NCBI GenBank assembly: GCA_017644425.1
Contig: JAEPLN010000001.1
Span: forward strand, 744,001 to 808,000
Length of the DNA stretch: 64,000 nt
Source of the DNA: Prochlorococcus marinus CUG1433
GTDB taxonomy: Bacteria > Cyanobacteriota > Cyanobacteriia > PCC-6307 > Cyanobiaceae
Direction: 5' to 3'
The notes beneath the pieces were generated by a model. It was not told the origin of the DNA and made no database searches. It saw only the letters and a list, made by a program, of their open reading frames with translations. Position 1 is the first letter of the stretch, and the number at the start of each line of letters is the position of its first letter. A program made the position numbers and the translations under genes. Of the stretch, positions 55,059 through 62,379 are shown piece after piece.

Positions 55059-55752
55059 ATTCAAACTTCAATTTATATTTATTTGTTTTTATAGCATGAA
55101 TAGAAGGATCACCAACTTTTGAACCATAAGAAGCAACATATTGCACTCCACAAATTGATGGTTTGATTGATTTTTCAACTTCCAATATTTCTTCGGAACA
55201 TTTTTGAAATTTACTAATGGTCTCTACCTGATTAATCCTTGAAGCACCTGGCCTATGTGCTGTTTGTATAACTAGCTCATCTGCGAAAAAAATATCATCA
55301 TCTTGGATCTGATTTCTCCCTGTAATTCTTGAATCGATATAAAAATCATCTTTTAAATAAGTAATTTGATTATTAATAGATTGAGGATCATTTACAACCT
55401 TGATTAAGGTTTCACCAAATATTGCTTTTCCAATAGATTCAGAATTTTCTGCACGATTACCAACAATTAAATCTGAATCATTCTTAAAGAAATTTACTTT
55501 ATAAATAACTGGCTCTTCTGAATCATTAACTATATCTTGAGAAGTAACAAGCCAATTTCCCTCGAACCATTTTGGATAAATTAAATCCTTAGAAGTATCC
55601 GATAATTTAAAATTTGGCAAATATAATTCTGGCCATTGATTTAAACGATTTTCCAAAAACTCTCGTACGTTAGAATCTACTAGAGCAAAAGAACTTTCTA
55701 AAAAAATTCCTTGAAAAATCAAGCAAAGAATTAATCCAAGAAGAACTTTCAT
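55045..55752 (-). CDS. DUF6816-like exported/lumenal protein
   Basis: A 235-residue protein with a signal peptide (MKVLLGLILCLIFQGIFLES, cleavage near SFA). The mature part includes IYPKWFEGNWLVTS and a long beta-rich domain, resembling the cyanobacterial and plastid DUF6816 group. It is probably periplasmic or thylakoid-lumenal; function unknown. Its ATG is separated from the divergent CRR7-like ATG by a single base, so promoter and leader of each must lie inside the other gene. Confidence 0.75.
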   Translation of the reverse strand: MKVLLGLILCLIFQGIFLESSFALVDSNVREFLENRLNQWPELYLPNFKLSDTSKDLIYPKWFEGNWLVTSQDIVNDSEEPVIYKVNFFKNDSDLIVGNRAENSESIGKAIFGETLIKVVNDPQSINNQITYLKDDFYIDSRITGRNQIQDDDIFFADELVIQTAHRPGASRINQVETISKFQKCSEEILEVEKSIKPSICGVQYVASYGSKVGDPSIHAIKTNKYKLKFEFIES

Positions 55753-55753
55753 T

Positions 55754-56011
55754 ATGTCAAATCCACTAATAAGAGCATCAGATCATTATGTATTATTAGA
55801 GCCAGATTCAAAAGAAAAAATTGTATCAAAGCAAGAAGCAATTTTATGGTTAAAGAATTGGCTTAGTAAGACAGAAACACAAACAATATATCAAAATATA
55901 GAAGATCCTGATCAGAAATTTTTTGAAGAATTATTGGAAAGCACTTATGAATTAGAAATAAAATTAGGATACGTTATCAAATGGTTTGCAGTAAGAATTG
56001 AACCAGATTAA
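55754..56011 (+). CDS. CRR7-like protein
   Basis: An 85-residue protein that I match to the chlororespiratory reduction 7 family: YVLLEPDSKEKIVSKQEAI, a Glu-rich middle and the conserved LGYVIKWFAVRIEP ending. In plants CRR7 is needed for assembly of the chloroplast NDH complex; here it would fit with the many ndh genes, though the role in cyanobacteria is not established to my knowledge. It starts one base from the divergent DUF6816-like gene and overlaps aroK by four bases. Confidence 0.75.
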   Translation: MSNPLIRASDHYVLLEPDSKEKIVSKQEAILWLKNWLSKTETQTIYQNIEDPDQKFFEELLESTYELEIKLGYVIKWFAVRIEPD

Positions 56012-56565
56012 CTTATTATTTCTTTATGAATTGCATTAATTATTTTCATAGCGACTTCTTCAATGTTTTCTTTTTTTACTTCAATTCTTAAATCTGCTTG
56101 AGAATACAAATTTTCTCTAGATTGAAAAATGCTCATATATAGATCATTGAGATTCTTTCCCTGAAGAAGTGGCCTATTTTCAATTTCATTTTTCAATCTT
56201 TCAATTGCTATATCTTTGTCGAGATCTATCCAAGCAATTATTCCCTGTCTTAAGATTCCCCAGTTTTCCGATTTGGTAACTATTCCTCCCCCAGTTGAGA
56301 TAACTAATGAAGGAATTTTGATAGTTTCTTTAAGGCATTTTGCTTCTAACTCACGGAAATTATCTTCTCCTTCATCACTAAAAATTTGATTGATAGATTT
56401 TTTTGCCAACTTCTCTATTAATGAATCTAGATCAATATACTTATACTTCAATAATTCAGCTAGTTTCAAACCAGTTTGTGACTTACCAGAACCCATCATT
56501 CCTATTAAAAATATGCTTCTGCCCTTAATACTATGAAGTGTTTTTTCGATAATGGATTGTTCCAT
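56008..56565 (-). CDS. aroK: shikimate kinase
   Basis: Phosphorylates shikimate in aromatic amino acid synthesis. The P-loop GMMGSGKSQTG (Lys28), the shikimate-binding DLDSLIEK (second Asp) and FRELEAKCL, and STGGGIVTKSENW are all present. The 185-residue length is standard. Start ATG at 56565; the next gene upstream is divergent after 50 bases. Confidence 0.95.
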   Translation of the reverse strand: MEQSIIEKTLHSIKGRSIFLIGMMGSGKSQTGLKLAELLKYKYIDLDSLIEKLAKKSINQIFSDEGEDNFRELEAKCLKETIKIPSLVISTGGGIVTKSENWGILRQGIIAWIDLDKDIAIERLKNEIENRPLLQGKNLNDLYMSIFQSRENLYSQADLRIEVKKENIEEVAMKIINAIHKEIIS

Positions 56566-56615
56566 AAAGACAAAAGCGTATTTAAAACCTTAAGATAGTA
56601 TTATCGCAGACAGGT

Positions 56616-57542
56616 ATGACTTCTACACAATCCAAACCACTACATGGAAAAGGACGTGAATGCGTCATAACTCGACGTGCCTGCTTTAGTTCTAGTCACC
56701 GTTATTGGCTTCCTGAAAAAAGCCCAGAAGAAAATTTATCTCTTTTTGGAAAGTGTAGTATTGCACCAGGACATGGTCATAATTATGAACTTATTGTTTC
56801 AATGGGTGGAGAACTAGACTCTGATGGAATGGTACTTAATCTCTCTGATGTAAAACACTCTATTAAAGATAAAGTTACTGGACAATTAGATTTTCGTTTT
56901 TTAAATGATGTCTGGCCTGAATTTAATGTTAATAATCAAGAGGGTATACTTCCCACAACTGAAGCATTAGTAAAGGTCATTTGGACTCGTCTAAAGGATG
57001 ATTTACCTCTTACAAGTCTAAGACTTTATGAAAACCCAACTTTATGGGCAGATTATTTTGGAAAAAACATGGAAGCATTTTTAACAGTACAAACTCATTT
57101 TGCAGCCGCTCATAGACTTGCAAAAGAAGAGATATCCTTTGATGAAAATAAAAAAATCTATGGGAAATGTGCCAGAGTTAATGGACATGGTCATAACTAT
57201 ATCGTCGATATAACTGTAAAAGGAGACATCGATAAAAGAACAGGAACGGTTTGCGACTTATCTGCCCTCCAAGAAATAATTAACGATTTAGTTGTTGAAC
57301 AACTAGATCATACTTTTCTTAATAAAGACATCGAATTTTTCCATAACTGTGTTCCAACTGCTGAAAATATAGCTTTATATATTTCTGATATTCTTAAAAA
57401 ACCAATACATCAAATTGGTGCAACATTACACAAAATAAGACTCCAAGAGAGCCCAAATAATGCTGCAGAAATTTATGTTGATCAAAAGTTAACCAATTCA
57501 TTGAAGTTGCAATTTGAAAATAGTTTAATCACGCAAACTTGA
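56616..57542 (+). CDS. tandem-domain 6-pyruvoyl-tetrahydropterin synthase / QueD-like protein
   Basis: Two T-fold PTPS/QueD domains fused in 308 residues. Domain 1 (about 17-150) has zinc histidines His28, His53 and His55 and Cys47; domain 2 (about 155-295) has His166, His191, His193 and Cys185. The catalytic Asp-His pair is intact only in domain 2 (Asp231-His232); domain 1 has Asp92-Phe93. The likely substrate is dihydroneopterin triphosphate, for pterins or 7-deazaguanine. The RibD_C gene overlaps its stop by four bases. Confidence 0.88.
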   Translation: MTSTQSKPLHGKGRECVITRRACFSSSHRYWLPEKSPEENLSLFGKCSIAPGHGHNYELIVSMGGELDSDGMVLNLSDVKHSIKDKVTGQLDFRFLNDVWPEFNVNNQEGILPTTEALVKVIWTRLKDDLPLTSLRLYENPTLWADYFGKNMEAFLTVQTHFAAAHRLAKEEISFDENKKIYGKCARVNGHGHNYIVDITVKGDIDKRTGTVCDLSALQEIINDLVVEQLDHTFLNKDIEFFHNCVPTAENIALYISDILKKPIHQIGATLHKIRLQESPNNAAEIYVDQKLTNSLKLQFENSLITQT

Positions 57543-58189
57543 GTATCCCAAGAGTAATAATTGTTATAGCATCAAGTCTTGATGGGAGAATTGCATTTCC
57601 TAGAGGTGGAGAATGTCATCTTGGAAGCGATGAAGATAAAAAAATATTAAATCAAAACTTATCAATGGTTGACGCCACCATTTTTGGTTTAGGTACTTTA
57701 ATAGCTCATCAATCAACTTACCTAGTTAAAAATCTCAATGATAATAACGAAGTAAATATATCAAAAAGCCAACCAATTTCTATAGTTGCTTCAAATAGCA
57801 AAAAATTTAATAGTAATTGGAAATACTTTCGTCAACCAATTAGAAGATGGCTAATAAGCTCAAGTAAAGTTGATAATTCGTCGAATAATGAATTCGAGAA
57901 GGAACTCTTTTTCGAAGATTCATGGGAAAAAACTTTAATTTCACTCAAAAAACGAGGGATAAATGATTTAGCTCTTTTAGGTGGGGCAAAACTTATAAAT
58001 TCATTTATAAAAGAGGATCTAATAACAGATATAAAAATTACAATAATTCCACGAATTATTGGAGGTAAATATACATGGATTCCTCCAGAACAAACAAATG
58101 CGATTTTTAATCTCGAAAGAAGATGGGAAATAAACTCAATTAAAAATTTAATGAATAATGAAATCCATATTCATTACAAAAAAAGTTAA
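57539..58189 (+). CDS. RibD C-terminal-like reductase (DHFR fold)
   Basis: A 216-residue stand-alone RibD_C/DHFR-like domain: RVIIVIASSLDGRIAFPRGG, DATIFGLGTLIAHQ and DLALLGGAKLINSFIKEDL are the family motifs. It lacks the deaminase domain of full RibD. Such proteins reduce ribosylaminopyrimidines or pterins with NADPH. The TTG start overlaps the stop of the pterin synthase by four bases, so the two are translationally coupled, which argues for a pterin substrate, though riboflavin synthesis remains possible. Confidence 0.83.
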   Translation: MSIPRVIIVIASSLDGRIAFPRGGECHLGSDEDKKILNQNLSMVDATIFGLGTLIAHQSTYLVKNLNDNNEVNISKSQPISIVASNSKKFNSNWKYFRQPIRRWLISSSKVDNSSNNEFEKELFFEDSWEKTLISLKKRGINDLALLGGAKLINSFIKEDLITDIKITIIPRIIGGKYTWIPPEQTNAIFNLERRWEINSIKNLMNNEIHIHYKKS

Positions 58190-58206
58190 AATAGATTCAA
58201 TAATAA

Positions 58207-59361
58207 ATGGACCAACCAATACATAAAGTTGAAGTCAAATTGTCAATTAAGGAAATCTCCAAAGAGATATGGAATGAATTGGCAAATGAAATTAATAATC
58301 CATTTTATGAATGGACTTGGATTAAAAACCTTGAGATATCAAAAAGTGTTTCAAGAGAAACTGGTTGGCAGCCACTTTATTTTGTTGCTTTTAAAAATGA
58401 AGAGATATTAGGAATTGCCCCACTTTTTTTAAAAAATCATAGCTATGGAGAATTCATTTTTGACCAATCATTTGCAAGATTAGCTCAAGAGTTGAATTTA
58501 AATTATTACCCTAAATTAATTGGAATGAGTCCTTATAGTCCTGTAAATGGATATCAATTTCTTTATAAAAAAAATAAAGACGAGAAAGAAATTACAAATC
58601 TACTTATAACCCACATCGAAAACTTTGCGATTGCAAACAAAATTCTAAGTTGTAATTTTTTATATATTGATGAAAGCTGGGGCAACCATCTTAAATCTTT
58701 GGGATACCATGAATGGATAAATTCCAGTAGTGAATGGAGGAGTAATGGAGAAAAAACATTTGATGATTTTCTTTCTAGATTTAACTCTAATCAGAGAAAA
58801 AATATAAAAAAAGAGAGAAAATCAATTACTAAACAAGATATTAAAGTAGAAATTTTTAATGAAGATGATATCAACCAAGAAATACTCAAAAAAATGCATA
58901 ATTTTTATGAACAGCATTGTTTGAGGTGGGGAGTTTGGGGAAGTAAATATCTAACATCTAAATTTTTCGAAACACTGGTTGATAATAAAAAAAATCTCTT
59001 ACTTTTTAGTGCATCAAAACATGATTCAAATGAAATTTTTGCTATGTCGATGTGCCTTAAAAATCAAAAAAACTTATGGGGTAGATATTGGGGTAGTCAA
59101 GAAGAAATATCTAATTTACATTTTGAATTATGCTATTACCAGCCAATTGAATGGGCAATAAAAAATAGTATTCATTTGTTTGATCCTGGAGCGGGTGGTA
59201 AACATAAAAGACGGAGGGGGTTTTTTGCAAAAAGCACCGTTAGCATGCATAAGTGGTTTGACAAAAATATGGAAAATATTATTAAACCTTGGCTAAATGA
59301 AGTGAATAAACAAACCGAGATGGAAATTGATTTTGAAAATCAATCTATACCTTTTAAATAA
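58207..59361 (+). CDS. COG3146/DUF482-type GNAT-like protein
   Basis: A 384-residue protein of the DUF482 group (GNAT-like fold, related to FemAB). Signature parts are PFYEWTWIKNLE near the start, SNQRKNIKKERKSI in the middle, CLRWGVWGSKYLT and the C-terminal FDPGAGGKHKRRRGF. Annotated elsewhere as peptidoglycan biosynthesis or acetyltransferase-like; the reaction is unknown. It follows the RibD_C gene by 17 bases on the same strand. Confidence 0.85.
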   Translation: MDQPIHKVEVKLSIKEISKEIWNELANEINNPFYEWTWIKNLEISKSVSRETGWQPLYFVAFKNEEILGIAPLFLKNHSYGEFIFDQSFARLAQELNLNYYPKLIGMSPYSPVNGYQFLYKKNKDEKEITNLLITHIENFAIANKILSCNFLYIDESWGNHLKSLGYHEWINSSSEWRSNGEKTFDDFLSRFNSNQRKNIKKERKSITKQDIKVEIFNEDDINQEILKKMHNFYEQHCLRWGVWGSKYLTSKFFETLVDNKKNLLLFSASKHDSNEIFAMSMCLKNQKNLWGRYWGSQEEISNLHFELCYYQPIEWAIKNSIHLFDPGAGGKHKRRRGFFAKSTVSMHKWFDKNMENIIKPWLNEVNKQTEMEIDFENQSIPFK

Positions 59362-59422
59362 AAAATTATTTAGCTTTACCAAAGATTATATTAGTAATAT
59401 AGTTTGAAATTAAATTCTCAAA

Positions 59423-59809
59423 ATGGATTCAAGTAAAAGTTTAGATGAAAAAATAAAGATTGATAATGATCTATCCAACAGATATATAGACTTAGATCCA
59501 AACGGTTATTTCATTATCAAAGTAGACTTAGAAGAAAATAAAATAATTTTAGAGCACTTTCTAAATAATATTAATGATGACGGATATGCGCTTGACCCAG
59601 AAACAAATGAACCAATTAAATGCGACTCGCAAAATAAAAGATTTAGTAATGAAGTTTTTAAAGGTATTAGTGCGAAACAACTTGGAATATTGATCACTGA
59701 AGAAAGAAATGACTTAATAACCAGATTCGATCATGCTCTATATTTAGGCAGGGAACTGCAAAAAGCTGAAGAATGTTTATACAAAAAATTACCCTATATC
59801 CAAGATTAA
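59423..59809 (+). CDS. DUF4346-like protein
   Basis: A 128-residue soluble protein with DLDPNGYFIIKVD, YALDPETNEPIKCDSQ and the C-terminal FDHALYLGRELQKAEECL. I recognise the DUF4346 pattern; in some proteins this domain is associated with dihydropteroate-synthase-like modules, hinting at pterin or folate chemistry. That would fit the pterin synthase upstream, but the link is speculative. ATG start at 59423, 61 bases after the previous stop. Confidence 0.75.
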   Translation: MDSSKSLDEKIKIDNDLSNRYIDLDPNGYFIIKVDLEENKIILEHFLNNINDDGYALDPETNEPIKCDSQNKRFSNEVFKGISAKQLGILITEERNDLITRFDHALYLGRELQKAEECLYKKLPYIQD

Positions 59810-59873
59810 GAAATTAAACGAAAAAATCTAATCTTTTCATCTGATGTTAAATTAAATAAAAATAAAAAAATTA

Positions 59874-59966
59874 ATGAACATCATTTTCTATTTTGCATTT
59901 ATTGGTTTTGGTTTTGGAGCTGCTTTCGCATTAGATAAGCTCTTAAGAGCAGTTAAATTAATTTAA
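59874..59966 (+). CDS. petL: 30-residue single-span membrane protein, PetL-like
   Basis: The frame ATG 59874 to TAA 59966 encodes one hydrophobic helix, MNIIFYFAFIGFGFGAAFAL, with the tail DKLLRAVKLI. Size, single helix and the basic ending in LI resemble PetL, the small subunit of the cytochrome b6f complex. It lies in the 162-base space between the DUF4346-like gene and rimO (convergent, five bases away). No classical ribosome-binding site is seen, as is common here. Other small photosynthetic peptides are possible. Confidence 0.5.
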   Translation: MNIIFYFAFIGFGFGAAFALDKLLRAVKLI

Positions 59967-59971
59967 AAAAA

Positions 59972-61336
59972 CTACAACAATTTAATAGTCTCTCCATACA
60001 AATCATATTCATCCACAAAAGAAATATTTGCTTCAACAAATTTACCAATAAAATTTTTCAAATCAATTTTTTCTTTAACAGATAAAATTACAGTTCCGTC
60101 AATTTCAGGCGCGAAATTGTAGGACCGACCTATTAATTCGTTATTATCTGATATTTTCTCTACCAAAATCTTCATTTTTGAACCAACATATCTCTGATTT
60201 TTAAGTTTAGAAATATTTTGTTGAACTGAAATAACGTTATCTTTTCTTGCCTCTGCAACCTCTGCGGATACTTTATTTGGCAAATGAAAAGCTGCAGTTC
60301 CTTCCTCAGGAGAAAAAATAAACACTCCCACATGATCAAATTTATGCCTATCCAAAAATGCAAGAAGATGTTCAAAATGTTCTTTTTTTTCTCCTGGGAA
60401 GCCAACAATGAGACTAGTTCTTAATACAGCAGATGGAATTTCTTCTCTAATTTTCTCCAAAATTGATTCGTTCAAAGAAGCCTGCCAAGGTCTATTCATA
60501 CTCTTCAAAACATCTGGATGACTATGCTGAAGTGGTAAATCAAAATAGGGAACTATATTCTTTGAATTTTTGAAAGCTCTAATAACTTCATCAGTTAAAC
60601 CCGTTGGATAAGCATAATGTATCCTTATCCAAGGAATTGAGACTTTAGAAAGCTCATTTAAAAGTTTGGCTAATGAAGGTTTTCCATAAATATCTTGACC
60701 ATAATTAGTTGTTATTTGACTAATTAATATAATTTCTTGAATACCCTGCTTTACAAGACTTTTGGCTTCTGAAACTATAGATTCTATTGTTCTACTTCTT
60801 TGAGGACCTCTCAACTTAGGAATAATACAAAAAGCACAACTATAGTTGCAGCCTTCAGCAATACGAAGATAAGCAACAAATTTATTTTTATCTACAAAAC
60901 GAGGTATTTTCTCATCAGCAATAAATTCCGGTATTTTTGAAACTTCATTAACGATTTCCCCTTTTTCTACTCTTTCTAAAACCTTGGCTATCTTTTGATA
61001 ATCTCCTGTTCCAATCAAACCTTTTATTTCAGGTATTTCTTTTAGAAGTTCATCTTTAAAATGCTGAGCCATACAGCCTGCAACTATTACTTCCTTTCCT
61101 TGATTTGTATATTCTAGAATTTTTCTAATAGATTCTTCTCTAGCTGTTTCAATAAAACTGCAAGTATTTACAACAACTACATTTGCATCATTTATTTTGC
61201 TGTCAACTTCATAACCCTCTTTATCTAATAATCCTTGCATATGTTCAGTATCAACAAGATTTTTCTCGCAACCAACATGACTGAATGCAATCTTAGATAG
61301 TTTTTTATCTTTAACCTTAAGACTTTTTTGTTTCAC
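59972..61336 (-). CDS. rimO: ribosomal protein uS12 methylthiotransferase
   Basis: Radical-SAM enzyme with two [4Fe-4S] clusters that methylthiolates Asp in ribosomal protein S12. The N-terminal cluster uses Cys23, Cys59 and Cys88; the radical-SAM triad is Cys163, Cys167 and Cys170 in [10 protein letters not shown]; the C-terminal TRAM domain begins near residue 385. The 454-residue length and motif wording ([14 protein letters not shown]) fit RimO rather than MiaB. Divergent from the VKOR gene across 107 bases. Confidence 0.95.
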   Translation of the reverse strand: MKQKSLKVKDKKLSKIAFSHVGCEKNLVDTEHMQGLLDKEGYEVDSKINDANVVVVNTCSFIETAREESIRKILEYTNQGKEVIVAGCMAQHFKDELLKEIPEIKGLIGTGDYQKIAKVLERVEKGEIVNEVSKIPEFIADEKIPRFVDKNKFVAYLRIAEGCNYSCAFCIIPKLRGPQRSRTIESIVSEAKSLVKQGIQEIILISQITTNYGQDIYGKPSLAKLLNELSKVSIPWIRIHYAYPTGLTDEVIRAFKNSKNIVPYFDLPLQHSHPDVLKSMNRPWQASLNESILEKIREEIPSAVLRTSLIVGFPGEKKEHFEHLLAFLDRHKFDHVGVFIFSPEEGTAAFHLPNKVSAEVAEARKDNVISVQQNISKLKNQRYVGSKMKILVEKISDNNELIGRSYNFAPEIDGTVILSVKEKIDLKNFIGKFVEANISFVDEYDLYGETIKLL

Positions 61337-61443
61337 AAGCTTGAAAAATTAAAAATTAAAAAATTTAAGCAGCATTTCGTATACAAGACTCCTGCCAAGA
61401 TAATATTAAGATAGATAATGCAAATAACAAACTTTCATTTTGT

Positions 61444-62379
61444 ATGGCCTTTAAAACTCTAAAAATTAGAAATAAAAAAGACTTAAAATGGCCAAAACTC
61501 TTAATCGCAATTCTTAGCACTATAGGCATAGTTGACACAGGTTCGATTACTTTAAAAAACTGGGGATTATTTACTTCGCTTTCATGCCCAGGGATACAAA
61601 ATGGTTGCGAAACAGTTTTAAATAGTCCTTGGGGTACTTTATTTGAAAACAGTACATTCAATATACCTCTTTCTTTAGCAGGATTTATTACGTATTTATC
61701 AATATTAGTTATCACAATAATCCTTTCACTTAATTTAATTTCACCTAAAGAAACACTAAATAAGTTTTTATGGTGGTTAATATTTCTAATATCTTGTGCC
61801 TCATCAACATTTAGCTTTTTATTGCTCAATATAATGTTTTTTAAGATTCAAGCAATTTGTTTTTTTTGTATACTTTCAGCAATTTTATCGTTTTCTATCT
61901 TTATAGTTTCTATCATTGGAGCAAAGTTTGAAAGTAGAGAACCTATGATTTTTAGAGGTTTCATAGTAGCCATTAGTGTCCTGCTAGGGGGGCTAATTTG
62001 GTCAACTAACGTTGACCCTTCTAATGCTGTAGATGTTACAAACCCAGCTGAAAATGTATCACCAAAAATTACCACTTCAAGCTCGCCCCAGAAGATAAAA
62101 TTTGCAAAATTTTTAAATGAAAACAATATCGTTATGTATAGTGCATACTGGTGCCCACATTGCCACGATCAAAAACAATTATTTGGTAGAGAGGCAGTCA
62201 AAGAATTAAAAATAGTTGAATGTGCAAGAGATGGTAAAGATAATGAGTATGAGCTATGCCAAACAAAAGGAATCAGTGGTTTTCCCTCTTGGGAAATAAA
62301 TGGAGAAATCATTAGTGGTACTCGTAACCTAAGTGAATTAGCCATAAAGACAAGCTATCAAGGAGATTCTAATTTCTAA
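61444..62379 (+). CDS. VKOR-thioredoxin fusion (LTO1-like disulfide-forming protein)
   Basis: A 311-residue membrane protein that makes disulfides in the periplasm or thylakoid lumen. The VKOR domain (about 18-190, four or five helices) has Cys48 and Cys55 in the loop and the CFFC redox pair (Cys139, Cys142) facing the quinone; a short linker leads to a thioredoxin-like domain with WCPHC (Cys237, Cys240) and the cis-Pro region GFPSWEING. This is the cyanobacterial/plastid LTO1 layout. The 3' end overlaps nadB by 11 bases. Confidence 0.92.
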   Translation: MAFKTLKIRNKKDLKWPKLLIAILSTIGIVDTGSITLKNWGLFTSLSCPGIQNGCETVLNSPWGTLFENSTFNIPLSLAGFITYLSILVITIILSLNLISPKETLNKFLWWLIFLISCASSTFSFLLLNIMFFKIQAICFFCILSAILSFSIFIVSIIGAKFESREPMIFRGFIVAISVLLGGLIWSTNVDPSNAVDVTNPAENVSPKITTSSSPQKIKFAKFLNENNIVMYSAYWCPHCHDQKQLFGREAVKELKIVECARDGKDNEYELCQTKGISGFPSWEINGEIISGTRNLSELAIKTSYQGDSNF

